From Hyphococcus sp. (lineage in GTDB: Bacteria; Pseudomonadota; Alphaproteobacteria; Caulobacterales; Parvularculaceae), in the NCBI GenBank assembly GCA_021604585.1, contig BQJG01000013.1:1-58779 (forward strand): DNA of 58,779 nucleotides, written 5' to 3'. Below, one piece after another: positions 49,550-57,721 of the stretch (its first letter is position 1; each line of letters opens with the position of its first letter). Made by a program: the position numbers and the translations under genes. The notes under the pieces are model-generated. The model had not been told where the DNA came from, ran no database searches, and worked only from the letters and a program-made list of their open reading frames with translations.

Positions 49550-50337
49550 CATTCGCTCCTCATCAGCGGGCTCAGGATTAAGCGCATTAGCGGTTTGTCT
49601 TCAATGTGTTCAACGCCAATTTTCATATCCGGCTGACGAATTGTGACGCTGCGCGAGCGAAACAGCCGATCCCACAAACTGAAGATGGCGGCGTAATTTG
49701 AGTTGGTGTCGGCCGTGACCGCATGGTGATGCACCCAATGGATCGATGGCGTGACGATTACCACGGATATAAAGGCTTCGAATCGCGGCGGCAGCCGAAG
49801 ATTTGAGTGATGAAATATCGCAGCGCAAACCAGCAGGGTTTCAAACAGGATGACATGCATCAGTGGCACGGCGAGCAACACAATCGGGATGAGTCGAAGC
49901 GCGGCGGAAATCGCGACTTCCCCAAGATGAAACCGGAAAGCGCTGCTCGTATCCAAAAACTCATCATAGTGATGCACTTTATGAAAGCGCCAAAACAGTG
50001 GAATCCGGTGATGGGCGCGATGAACACCATAGGTCCAAAGATCGAGAACGATCAGGTCGAAGAACAAGCCTAGCGCGCTAAAACTTTCCGGGCGCGTCCA
50101 GAGCAGGTGATTGGCGCCAAAAGCTGTCATCGGCGCCACAACAAGCGGCGAGGCGATCACAACGATCAGCCAAAGCCCGCCATTACGAAACAATCGCGCC
50201 CTGTCGTCTGGCCGCTGCGCGGACGCGGCGATGCGCTCCGCCGTGAACAAGAGTGCGAAGCACGTACCGGCAATGATTGTTTTCACACTGCCAACAGAGA
50301 AGGCCAGATTATCGAATTGTCCCAGCACGCCGCTCAA
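49549..50337 (-). CDS. fatty acid hydroxylase/sterol desaturase family membrane protein
   Basis: A 262-residue integral membrane di-iron enzyme of the FA_hydroxylase superfamily. The histidine boxes are complete: His106-x-x-His109-His110, His119-x-x-His122-His123, His137, His176-His177 and His200-x-x-His203-His204. Four or so membrane helices surround them. It could hydroxylate or desaturate a lipid, ether lipid, carotenoid or hopanoid-like substrate; none is indicated by the neighbours. It overlaps rarA upstream and fluC downstream by four and about three bases, inside a run that usually lacks such a gene. Confidence 0.88.
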   Translation of the reverse strand: MSGVLGQFDNLAFSVGSVKTIIAGTCFALLFTAERIAASAQRPDDRARLFRNGGLWLIVVIASPLVVAPMTAFGANHLLWTRPESFSALGLFFDLIVLDLWTYGVHRAHHRIPLFWRFHKVHHYDEFLDTSSAFRFHLGEVAISAALRLIPIVLLAVPLMHVILFETLLVCAAIFHHSNLRLPPRFEAFISVVIVTPSIHWVHHHAVTADTNSNYAAIFSLWDRLFRSRSVTIRQPDMKIGVEHIEDKPLMRLILSPLMRSE

Positions 50338-51638
50338 GACCGCTCACGCCGCTTGCGCCCCCAATAGTCGAGGCGCTTGGCGATTTCCTTGTCAAAGCCG
50401 AATTGCGAAGGCTTGTAGAATACGCGCCGCTCCATATCAGGCGGGAAGTAATTCAGCGCGGCAAATCCTTCTTCCGTGTCGTGATCGTAGACATAGCCTT
50501 CAGAATAGCCGAGCGACTTCATTAATTTCGTCGGCGCATTCATTGCGTGCGGCGGCGGCGCCAGCGAGCCTGTATCCCGGGCGGCGGCTTTCGCCTGCTT
50601 GAAAGCCACATGAGAACGGTTCGATTTTGGCGCCGTCGCGAGATAGGCGACCAGCTGACCAATCGCGATTTCGCCTTCCGGCTGGCCGAGAAACTCATAT
50701 GCGTCTTTCGCCGCGACCGCGAGCGGCAGGGCTTGCGGATCAGCATTGCCGATATCTTCTGACGCGACCACAACCAGCCGGCGTAAAAGAAACTTTGGAT
50801 CTTCCCCGCCAGCCAGCATGCGCGCCGCCCAATAGAGTGCAGCATCAACATCGGAACCGCGAATGGATTTTTGCAACGCGCTGGCGAGATTATAATGCGA
50901 CTCTTGCCCCTTGTCGTACACTGGCGCGCGTCGCTGTACGATTTCGCCGAGTTCTTTGGGTTCGATGAGGGCGCGACCTTCGGGTTCCGTAAATATCTCT
51001 TCCGCAAGGTTCAACATAAAACGGCCGTCGCCATCGGCCATGTTGCGCATGACCGCCCTGGCCTCGTCCGTCAACGGAAGAATTCTACCCTCCTCCGTCT
51101 CCGCCCGCTTAAGCAACAGCTCCAAAGGATCATCGTCGAGACGATTAAGCGTAAATACCTGTGCACGTGAAAGCAGAGCGGCATTAAGCTCAAAGGAAGG
51201 GTTTTCCGTCGTGGCGCCGATCAACGTGATAACGCCTGCCTCCACATGCGGCAGAAATCCGTCCTGCTGCGCTTTGTTGAAGCGATGAATCTCGTCAACG
51301 AATAAGAGCGTTCCCCTGCCCGCTGCACGGCGAGCCTTAGCACGCTCAAAGACTTTGCGAAGGTCCGCGACGCCGGAAAAAATCGCGGAAATCTGCTCAA
51401 ATTCAAGATTGGCGTCATCAGCAAGCAGCCGGGCAATGGTCGTCTTGCCGACGCCCGGCGGGCCCCAAAGGATGACCGATGACAAGCGTCCGGCATCAAG
51501 CATCCGCCGCAACGGCGCGCCTTTCGCCAGCAAATGATCCTGGCCGACAACCTCTGCGAGCGTCTTCGGCCGCAGCCGGTCCGCCAGCGGACGCGGCGCG
51601 TCTTTTTCAAGCCCCGCCGCGTTGAAGAGGTCATTCAT
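50334..51638 (-). CDS. rarA: replication-associated recombination protein RarA
   Basis: A 434-residue AAA+ ATPase of the RarA/MgsA/WRNIP1 family that acts at stalled replication forks. ADRLRPKTLAEVVGQDHLL opens it; Walker A is LWGPPGVGKTTIARLL; Walker B is LLFVDEIHRFNKAQQD; the C-terminal region ends in KSLGYSEGYVYDHDTEEGFA and YWGRKRRERS. The ATG at 51638 is just eight bases after the degP stop; the longer frame to 51755 overlaps that gene. The stop overlaps the hydroxylase gene start (ATGA). Confidence 0.96.
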   Translation of the reverse strand: MNDLFNAAGLEKDAPRPLADRLRPKTLAEVVGQDHLLAKGAPLRRMLDAGRLSSVILWGPPGVGKTTIARLLADDANLEFEQISAIFSGVADLRKVFERAKARRAAGRGTLLFVDEIHRFNKAQQDGFLPHVEAGVITLIGATTENPSFELNAALLSRAQVFTLNRLDDDPLELLLKRAETEEGRILPLTDEARAVMRNMADGDGRFMLNLAEEIFTEPEGRALIEPKELGEIVQRRAPVYDKGQESHYNLASALQKSIRGSDVDAALYWAARMLAGGEDPKFLLRRLVVVASEDIGNADPQALPLAVAAKDAYEFLGQPEGEIAIGQLVAYLATAPKSNRSHVAFKQAKAAARDTGSLAPPPHAMNAPTKLMKSLGYSEGYVYDHDTEEGFAALNYFPPDMERRVFYKPSQFGFDKEIAKRLDYWGRKRRERS

Positions 51639-51645
51639 CTTGCGG

Positions 51646-53094
51646 CTATCGTCCCACGCGCCAGGGCACGATGCGCCCGCCAGTGTCCACCTCAAGCTCC
51701 CAACTTCTTCCTGCTTTATTGATCTCGCGATCAAGGTCGGCAGTTGTCTCCACATGCCGTCCGTTCACGGAAACAATTTTGTGGCCCGGCCGCAACCCGC
51801 GACGCGCGGCGAATGAGCGCGGTTCAACTTTGGAAACAACAACGCCTTTGGACAATGGGTCAAGCCCGAGCTCTTCGCTGTAGCGCGGTGAAAGATTGTC
51901 AATCGTAACGCCGTTTAGCGGGTGGTTGCCTTCAAGCGCGCGTTCATCGCGCATGGGCGTTTCCGGCGGCAGCGAGAGCGTCAGCTTCGCATTTCTTTTC
52001 TTGCCGTCACGGACATAAACAACATCAGCGGTGTCGCCATCTGCATTGACGCCGATGCGATATTGCAGCGTTTGAGCATCATAAACCGGCTGGCCGTCCA
52101 CTTCGATGATAACATCGCCCGGCGCAACGCCAGCGCTGTCTGCGGGGCCTTTGGGCCACGTGTCATCAATGATGGCGCCAGCAGGGCGATCGAGTTTCAG
52201 CGCTTTCGCCAGATCTGCGGTGACCGTGCTCGATGATGCGCCGATCCACGGACGCACCAGAGCGGTGCCCGATATCGCCGACTTGATCACCTGCTGAACG
52301 AGGCGCGACGGGATTGCAAAGCCAATCCCGTTAGAACCACCCGAACGTGAATAAATGGCCGTATTGACGCCGACGAGCCGTCCATCGATATCAATCAGCG
52401 CGCCGCCGGAATTGCCCGGATTGATTGCCGCATCTGTCTGAATGAAAAACTGATAGTCCGAAACGGAAACAGCAGTTCGCGCCAGCGCCGAAATGATGCC
52501 GTTCGTGACAGTCTGCCCGACGCCAAAAGGATTGCCGATGGCGAGCACCACATCGCCGACTTGAATAGAATCCGAATTGGCGAATGTCAGATAGGGCAGC
52601 GGCTCATCGACATTGATGCGCAGCACCGCAAGGTCAGTTTGCGAATCCGCCATGACCAGTTCCGCGTTGAACTCGCGGCGATCATTCAACACCACCTTGA
52701 TCTCGGTCATGCCTTGAATGACGTGGTTGTTGGTGACGACGACGCCATCCGGACTGACAATGACGCCGGAACCGAGCGAATTTTGTTCGCGCGGCCCGCC
52801 GCCGCCAAAAAACCGCTCGAAGAATGGATCGCCCGCAAAGGGACTGCTCTGCTGCACAACACGCTTCGTATAGACGTTCACGACCGCGGGCGCAGCGCGC
52901 TCAACCACCGGCGCGAAAGACAGCTTCACCTCAGCCATGGACTGCGGCACTGCGCGCGAAGACGCGCCAATAGCGTCGCCAGCCATATCTTCATGCTCAA
53001 TGGCTGGCGATGTCTCGGCGTCAGGCGCGGGTTGCGCACAGGCGGCGTTAGTGGCGAGAACAGCCCCGAGCAGGGCGAAGCAACAATTTCGCAT
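51646..53094 (-). CDS. degP: periplasmic Do-family serine protease (DegP/DegQ-like)
   Basis: A 482-residue HtrA protease with two PDZ domains. The signal sequence MRNCCFALLGAVLATNAAC ends with a Cys19 that could be lipidated, though the lipobox is imperfect. The triad is His124 (VTNNHVIQ), Asp154 (SQTDLAVLR) and Ser229 (INPGNSGGAL). PDZ1 covers about 270-365 and PDZ2 about 380-475. A Phe/Gly-rich segment (FFERFFGGGG) precedes the protease core. ATG at 53094 follows AGAGGA. It degrades or refolds misfolded envelope proteins. It starts the run degP-rarA-hydroxylase-fluC-rluC-ATP12. Confidence 0.95.
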   Translation of the reverse strand: MRNCCFALLGAVLATNAACAQPAPDAETSPAIEHEDMAGDAIGASSRAVPQSMAEVKLSFAPVVERAAPAVVNVYTKRVVQQSSPFAGDPFFERFFGGGGPREQNSLGSGVIVSPDGVVVTNNHVIQGMTEIKVVLNDRREFNAELVMADSQTDLAVLRINVDEPLPYLTFANSDSIQVGDVVLAIGNPFGVGQTVTNGIISALARTAVSVSDYQFFIQTDAAINPGNSGGALIDIDGRLVGVNTAIYSRSGGSNGIGFAIPSRLVQQVIKSAISGTALVRPWIGASSSTVTADLAKALKLDRPAGAIIDDTWPKGPADSAGVAPGDVIIEVDGQPVYDAQTLQYRIGVNADGDTADVVYVRDGKKRNAKLTLSLPPETPMRDERALEGNHPLNGVTIDNLSPRYSEELGLDPLSKGVVVSKVEPRSFAARRGLRPGHKIVSVNGRHVETTADLDREINKAGRSWELEVDTGGRIVPWRVGR

Positions 53095-53181
53095 CGGAAA
53101 ATCCTCTATAGCAGCGATTGTAATCACAACATGTAGGTATTGCGCCCGCTTAAACTCTGGAAATTGGGCGCCGCAGCGAGT

Positions 53182-53667
53182 CTACAATGACGGCTCGGCG
53201 AGATAAAGCGCCAGCACGCCAAGCGAATGCCGCCACCACTCCCCGGCTCGATGCTGCGTAATATGGTCCGGAAAACCGTGCCGGGCGGCATGTTCGCGTG
53301 GAATTGCCGTCCAGCCAAAATGACGCACCGTTACGCGCGTTTCATCACCAGCTGGTTCAAACACAACGTCAACGCGCGTGACAAGATCAGGGCCGAAACT
53401 CGCCTGACGCCAGTCGAAGGCCAACCGCTCCCCCGGCTCCCATGCGGTCACCTTGCCGATTTCATAAACCTTGCCGCCTTTGAGGCGCGTGATGAGCCGC
53501 CGTGGCTCGCTATCTTCAAAGGCGAGCGCGCCATCACCACGCGGCGTAATCTGAAACATCGGGTCAGGCCGCCACCAATGGGAAATATCCCTCGTGAAGA
53601 CCTCGAAGGCGTGCGCCGGTGTTGCCTTCACCCGCAGCGCAATCATAACGCAACCGGCGCCCGTCAT
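53182..53667 (-). CDS. SRPBCC (AHSA1-like) family protein
   Basis: A 161-residue helix-grip protein of the AHSA1/SRPBCC class. ALRVKATPAHAFEVFTRDIS and WWRPDPMF open it, GKVTAWEPGERLAFDWR lies on the sheet, and a long C-terminal helix follows (GEWWRHSLGVLALYL). These proteins form a ligand pocket and often accompany ArsR regulators. ATG at 53667 overlaps the ArsR stop (ATGA). It is the third gene of the VOC-ArsR-SRPBCC set. Ligand unknown. Confidence 0.88.
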   Translation of the reverse strand: MTGAGCVMIALRVKATPAHAFEVFTRDISHWWRPDPMFQITPRGDGALAFEDSEPRRLITRLKGGKVYEIGKVTAWEPGERLAFDWRQASFGPDLVTRVDVVFEPAGDETRVTVRHFGWTAIPREHAARHGFPDHITQHRAGEWWRHSLGVLALYLAEPSL

Positions 53668-53996
53668 GATGAATCGTTCTCGATATGGTCCTTGAACGCA
53701 GTCAACTGCCTGCTCCACATGCTCTCGGTTTTACCAACCCACGCTTTGAGCGCTTCAAGCCCCTCGCGCCGCAACGCATAGATTCGCACGCGGGCGTCGA
53801 ATTCCGGATGGGTTTCAACAATCAGCCCGCTTTCTTTTAAGGCTTTCAAATGCCGGCTCATAGCGGGGGCGGAAATCTTGACAGCAGCGGACAGCTCGCC
53901 AGCGCGGCGCGGTCGTTCGCTCAAAAGCTCAACGACGCGGCGGCGCTGCGGATCGGCCAGCGCCGCGAAACTTGAATCAACCGCAGCCTGTTTCAT
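53664..53996 (-). CDS. ArsR family winged-helix regulator
   Basis: A 110-residue regulator. FAALADPQRRRVVELLSERPRRAGEL leads into the recognition helix KISAPAMSRHLKALKESGLIV, then a wing with RVRIYALR and a C-terminal helix. No metal-binding Cys is present, so it is the non-metal ArsR type often paired with AHSA1 proteins. It lies between the VOC gene and the SRPBCC gene, overlapping each by four bases, and probably represses this set from the AT-rich region upstream of the VOC gene. Confidence 0.92.
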   Translation of the reverse strand: MKQAAVDSSFAALADPQRRRVVELLSERPRRAGELSAAVKISAPAMSRHLKALKESGLIVETHPEFDARVRIYALRREGLEALKAWVGKTESMWSRQLTAFKDHIENDSS

Positions 53997-54451
53997 TCAA
54001 ACATCTGCGTCTTTAACCCGCTCGCCTTGTCCCACTCTTCCGGCGTCAATGTTTTGATCGTCTGGCCGAAGGTCCAGATATGCCCTTCCGGATCGCGCGC
54101 GCGATAGGTCCGATCGCCGTAAAACTGCGTTTCGGCCTCTTGAATGATCTCAGCGCCAGCCTTGCGTGCATGCTCGCAATGGGCGTCGATGTCTTCGTCC
54201 ATGTGCACATGCACGGCCTGCGTGTTCTTGCCGCCGACCGACTGCGGGCTTTTATGGTCATCTGACCATTCCGAGCCGACCATGATCAGGCATTCCCGGT
54301 AGCCCATTTCCGCATGGCCGATGTTTCCGTCCGCGTCGGTGATGACCATCGCTGGCTCAAAACCAAAGGCGTTTTCGAGCCACGCGAGCGCCGCTTTAGG
54401 ATCGCGGTAGAACAGGGCCGAAGTCAGGCTGTTACGTTTGAAATCGGACAT
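53993..54451 (-). CDS. VOC family (PhnB/glyoxalase-like) protein
   Basis: A 152-residue vicinal-oxygen-chelate fold protein. SLTSALFYRDPKAALAWLENAFGFEP is the typical PhnB-like opening; AVHVHMDEDIDAHCEHARKAGAEII and FYGDRTYRARDPEGHIWTF form the second half. Metal ligands may include His residues in VHVH. Reaction unknown. ATG at 54451 has AAGGAG before it. First gene of the VOC-ArsR-SRPBCC operon. Confidence 0.88.
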   Translation of the reverse strand: MSDFKRNSLTSALFYRDPKAALAWLENAFGFEPAMVITDADGNIGHAEMGYRECLIMVGSEWSDDHKSPQSVGGKNTQAVHVHMDEDIDAHCEHARKAGAEIIQEAETQFYGDRTYRARDPEGHIWTFGQTIKTLTPEEWDKASGLKTQMFE

Positions 54452-54471
54452 TATATTTCTCCTTTTCCGCA

Positions 54472-54487
54472 ATATTTAACATAATAT
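54472..54487. promoter_or_regulatory. AT-rich inverted repeat upstream of the VOC-ArsR-SRPBCC operon
   Basis: ATATT and AATAT flank TAACAT within an AT-rich 40-base patch immediately before the VOC ribosome site. It is a candidate ArsR operator overlapping the promoter. The repeat is short, so confidence is low. Confidence 0.3.
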
Positions 54488-54507
54488 AAAACTAAATAGC
54501 AAGCACG

Positions 54508-54531
54508 AAAAAGGCGGCCAAAGCCGCCTTT
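54508..54531 (-). terminator. Rho-independent terminator after rplQ
   Basis: On the minus strand GGCGGC and GCCGCC (extended by AA/TT) form a stem with loop TTTG, followed by TTTTTC. It ends the spc/alpha ribosomal operon 26 bases after the rplQ stop. Confidence 0.9.
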
Positions 54532-54556
54532 CCGCTATCCCGAGGGAACGGGTGTC

Positions 54557-54994
54557 CTATTCCTCGTCGTCGGCGTCAAACGCCACAACCGGACCAGAGT
54601 CCAGACCCTTCGCGTCTTCATCACGGTCGACAAATTCGATGACAGCGAGCGGCGCGTTATCGCCATAACGAAAACCCGCTTTCATGATGCGGATATAGCC
54701 GCCGTCGCGCGAGGAGTAGCGCGGGCCAAGCGTCTCAAACAGCTTTTTGGCCATGCCTTCATCGCGGATGCGAGCCGTCGCGAGACGGCGCAGATGCAGG
54801 GCGCGGTTTGCGTCCTTGTCTGCATGCTTCGCCATCGTCACGAGCTTCTCGACAATCGGACGAAGCTCTTTAGCTTTCGGCAGTGTCGTCGTGATTTGCT
54901 CATGCTTGATGAGCGCGCAAGCCATGTTTGCGAACATCGCTTTGCGGTGCTCGTGGGTGCGGTTCAGTTTTCTCAGCGCCATCCCGTGTCGCAT
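54557..54994 (-). CDS. rplQ: 50S ribosomal protein L17
   Basis: A 145-residue L17. MRHGMALRKLNRTHEHRKAM and MACALIKHEQITTTLPKAKELRPIVEKL are diagnostic. The tail is acidic (DADDEE), a common alphaproteobacterial extension. TAAGGAG precedes the ATG. It is the last gene of the operon, 65 bases after rpoA, with a terminator beyond. Confidence 0.98.
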   Translation of the reverse strand: MRHGMALRKLNRTHEHRKAMFANMACALIKHEQITTTLPKAKELRPIVEKLVTMAKHADKDANRALHLRRLATARIRDEGMAKKLFETLGPRYSSRDGGYIRIMKAGFRYGDNAPLAVIEFVDRDEDAKGLDSGPVVAFDADDEE

Positions 54995-55059
54995 GGCTTT
55001 ACTCCTTAGACTGACTTCTCGTCAGATTTATGGCCTATTGGCCCCGTTTGTTTTCAAAA

Positions 55060-56085
55060 CTACTCGTCAAATTTCTTTGCAAGCTCTTCGATATTTTCTG
55101 GTGGCCAATCGGGCACGTCCATACCGAGATGCAGACCAAGACCGGCGAGAACTTCTTTGATTTCGTTCAGCGACTTGCGGCCGAAATTCGGCGTGCGGAG
55201 CATTTCCGCTTCTGTTTTTTGAATGAGGTCGCCAATGTAAACGATATTGTCGTTTTTCAGGCAGTTGGCTGAACGGACAGAAAGCTCCAGCTCGTCCACT
55301 TTCCGCAAAAGCGCCGGATTGAACGGAAGCTCTTCGCGAGCGTCGCCGCCCTTGTCTTTGGTCGGTTCGTCGAAATTGATGAAGACCTGCAACTGATCCT
55401 GAAGGATGCGCGCGGCATAAGCGACAGCATCGTCAGGCGAGAGCGAGCCGTCTGTTTCAATGTCCATGATCAGCTTGTCATAGTCGAGAACCTGGCCTTC
55501 GCGGGTATTCTCAACGCGATAAGCAACCCGGTTCACCGGCGAATAAAGGCTGTCTACCGGGATCAAGCCAATCGGCGCATCTTCCGGACGATTCTGCTCA
55601 GCTGGCGCATAGCCCTTGCCGGTGTTGACCGTCATCTCAATGCGCAAATTCGCGCCCTGATCGAGGTGACAGATCACATGGTCCTTGTTGAGGATTTCAA
55701 CTGCGGACGTTTCTTCAATGTCGCCAGCGGTCACAACGCCCGGTGTCGACTTTTTCAGCACCAGACGCTTCGGGCCGTCCGCATGCATGCGCAGCGCAAG
55801 CTGCTTGATGTTGAGAACGATGTCAGTGACGTCTTCGCGCACGCCCGGAATGGACGAGAATTCGTGCACAACACCGTCGATCTGGATCGAGGTGACAGCG
55901 GCGCCTTGCAGCGACGACATCAGAATGCGGCGGATCGAGTTGCCAAGCGTGAGGCCGAAACCGCGCTCAAGCGGCTGCGCCACGATGGTCGCTTTGCGCG
56001 ACGCATCAGCGCCGGTCGCGACTTCAAGTTTCGCCGGACGGATCAGCTCAAGCCAATTCTTTTCGAGAATATGTGATGTATCCAT
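55060..56085 (-). CDS. rpoA: RNA polymerase alpha subunit
   Basis: A 341-residue alpha subunit. The N-terminal domain (to about 240) carries LERGFGLTLGNSIRRILMSSL for dimerisation and assembly; a linker with DKGGDARE follows; the C-terminal domain (about 260-325) has LSVRSANCLKNDNIVYIGDLI, the DNA and activator contact surface. It lies 36 bases after rpsK in the standard order. Confidence 0.98.
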   Translation of the reverse strand: MDTSHILEKNWLELIRPAKLEVATGADASRKATIVAQPLERGFGLTLGNSIRRILMSSLQGAAVTSIQIDGVVHEFSSIPGVREDVTDIVLNIKQLALRMHADGPKRLVLKKSTPGVVTAGDIEETSAVEILNKDHVICHLDQGANLRIEMTVNTGKGYAPAEQNRPEDAPIGLIPVDSLYSPVNRVAYRVENTREGQVLDYDKLIMDIETDGSLSPDDAVAYAARILQDQLQVFINFDEPTKDKGGDAREELPFNPALLRKVDELELSVRSANCLKNDNIVYIGDLIQKTEAEMLRTPNFGRKSLNEIKEVLAGLGLHLGMDVPDWPPENIEELAKKFDE

Positions 56086-56121
56086 GGGTTCGGATTGCTC
56101 TCTATCTATTCTGTATCGTGA

Positions 56122-56517
56122 TTAAACGCGGCGGCGTTTGCGAGGACGGCAGCCATTATGCGGTATCGGCGTGACGTCATGAATAACGGTGACGGTAAGG
56201 CCAGCCGACTGCAGCGCGCGCAAGGCGCTCTCGCGGCCAGTGCCCGGACCGCGCACTTGAACGCTAACGGTCTGCATGCCGTGATCCATCGCCTTTTTCG
56301 CAGCGTCCTCAGCAGCAAGCTGTGCGGCGTAAGGAGTCGATTTGCGCGAGCCCTTAAAGCCCATACCGCCGGCGGATGACCAGGAAATTGCATTGCCCTG
56401 TTCGTCGCTGACCGTGATCATGGTGTTGTTGAACGAGGCGTTCACGTGAACGACGCCTGTTGAGATGTTTTTGCGTTCGCGGCGTTTGACGCGCGCTGCA
56501 GCTGCTTGCTTCGCCAT
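56122..56517 (-). CDS. rpsK: 30S ribosomal protein S11
   Basis: A 131-residue S11. KNISTGVVHVNASFNNTMIT, SSAGGMGFKGSRKSTPYAAQ and the C-terminal DVTPIPHNGCRPRKRRRV are diagnostic. It lies 12 bases after rpsM and 36 before rpoA. Confidence 0.98.
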   Translation of the reverse strand: MAKQAAAARVKRRERKNISTGVVHVNASFNNTMITVSDEQGNAISWSSAGGMGFKGSRKSTPYAAQLAAEDAAKKAMDHGMQTVSVQVRGPGTGRESALRALQSAGLTVTVIHDVTPIPHNGCRPRKRRRV

Positions 56518-56529
56518 TTTCGTTAATCC

Positions 56530-56898
56530 TTATTTCTTCTTGCCGGCGATTGCTTTGGCGGGGCCTTTGCGCGTGCGGGCGTTTGTATGAGTGCGCTGGC
56601 CGCGAACCGGCAGACCGCGCCGGTGACGAAGACCGCGGTAGCAGCTCTGATCCATAAGGCGCTTAATGTTCACGGCAACTTCACGGCGCAGATCGCCTTC
56701 GACCATGTAATCGCTGTCGATGGTTTCGCGAATCCGCAACACTTCGGCGTCGGACAGTTCATTGACGCGACGTTCCGGCGTGATGCCTACTTTTTCGCAA
56801 ATCTCAGCGGCTTTCGCCGCACCGATGCCATGGATATAGCGCAGCGCAATCACCACGCGTTTGTTGGTCGGGATATTGACGCCTGCAATACGAGCCAC
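56530..56898 (-). CDS. rpsM: 30S ribosomal protein S13 (GTG start)
   Basis: A 122-residue S13. ARIAGVNIPTNKRVVIALRY and the C-terminal RGLPVRGQRTHTNARTRKG are diagnostic. No ATG fits the start; GTG at 56898 gives the standard MARIAGVNIP beginning and has AAGGA eight bases before it. Longer in-frame ATG starts up to 57030 would add an improbable leader. The 232-base gap between adk and this gene (56899-57130) shows no gene and may hold a leader or secondary promoter. Confidence 0.97.
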   Translation of the reverse strand: MARIAGVNIPTNKRVVIALRYIHGIGAAKAAEICEKVGITPERRVNELSDAEVLRIRETIDSDYMVEGDLRREVAVNIKRLMDQSCYRGLRHRRGLPVRGQRTHTNARTRKGPAKAIAGKKK

Positions 56899-57130
56899 AG
56901 GTAGATTCCTTCTCTTGCATCTCGCCCCTTTTCCATTGGCCGGGCCAACCATTTTAAAGGTCCATTCGGACCCGCCTCTTACGCACTCAAAACGCCGCCT
57001 GTTTTCAAGCAACAAGACCCGCGACGGCACATAGGGGCGGACCCCTGCCGGGCGGGCGGTACTCCTTCTGACGGAGAGCGCGTAGATATAGCCGCGCGCT
57101 GCCCGCCGTCAACCGTTATTCGGGGCTAAA

Positions 57131-57721
57131 TCAGCCCTGAATCGGGTCCAAAACTGCGTCAATTTCGGCTGAAACGGCCTCGACCGATTTCATGCCGTCC
57201 ACAACGCGTAATTTGCCCTGCCCCTCATAGTGAGGGATCAAGGGCGCCGTCTGGTCGCGATAGACGCCAAGGCGAGTCGCGAAAGTCTCTTCATTGTCGT
57301 CCGGGCGCAGGCTTTCCCCCTTGGCCAGGGTCTCGCGAATGCGGCTTCTGAGGCGCTCGACCAGCGCCGCCTCGTCCACTTTAAGCTCGATCACGGCATC
57401 AACTGCGCGGCCTTTTTTGGTCAGAATGGCGTCCAGCATTTCAGCTTGCGGGACCGTGCGCGGAAAACCGTCCAGCAAGAAACCTGGCACGCAATCATCA
57501 GCCTCGATCCGCTCCTCAACGATCGCGGCGACAACATCGTCTGAAACGAGGTTCCCGGCGTCCATAATGGCTTTCGCCTTGAGGCCCACCGGCGTTTCAG
57601 CTTTTACGGCCGCCCGAAGCATGTCGCCGGTAGAGAGTTGCGGCAAACCGTAACGCTCGACGATGTAGGCCGCTTGGGTGCCTTTTCCGGCGCCCGGAGG
57701 CCCAAGAAAAATGACGATCAT
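57131..57721 (-). CDS. adk: adenylate kinase
   Basis: A 196-residue adenylate kinase, short type with no zinc LID. IVIFLGPPGAGKGTQAAYI is the P-loop; LPQLSTGDMLRAAVKAET and GFLLDGFPRTVPQAE form the AMP site; the LID is reduced. It balances AMP, ADP and ATP. Its ATG overlaps the secY stop (ATGA), the usual secY-adk arrangement. Confidence 0.97.
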   Translation of the reverse strand: MIVIFLGPPGAGKGTQAAYIVERYGLPQLSTGDMLRAAVKAETPVGLKAKAIMDAGNLVSDDVVAAIVEERIEADDCVPGFLLDGFPRTVPQAEMLDAILTKKGRAVDAVIELKVDEAALVERLRSRIRETLAKGESLRPDDNEETFATRLGVYRDQTAPLIPHYEGQGKLRVVDGMKSVEAVSAEIDAVLDPIQG

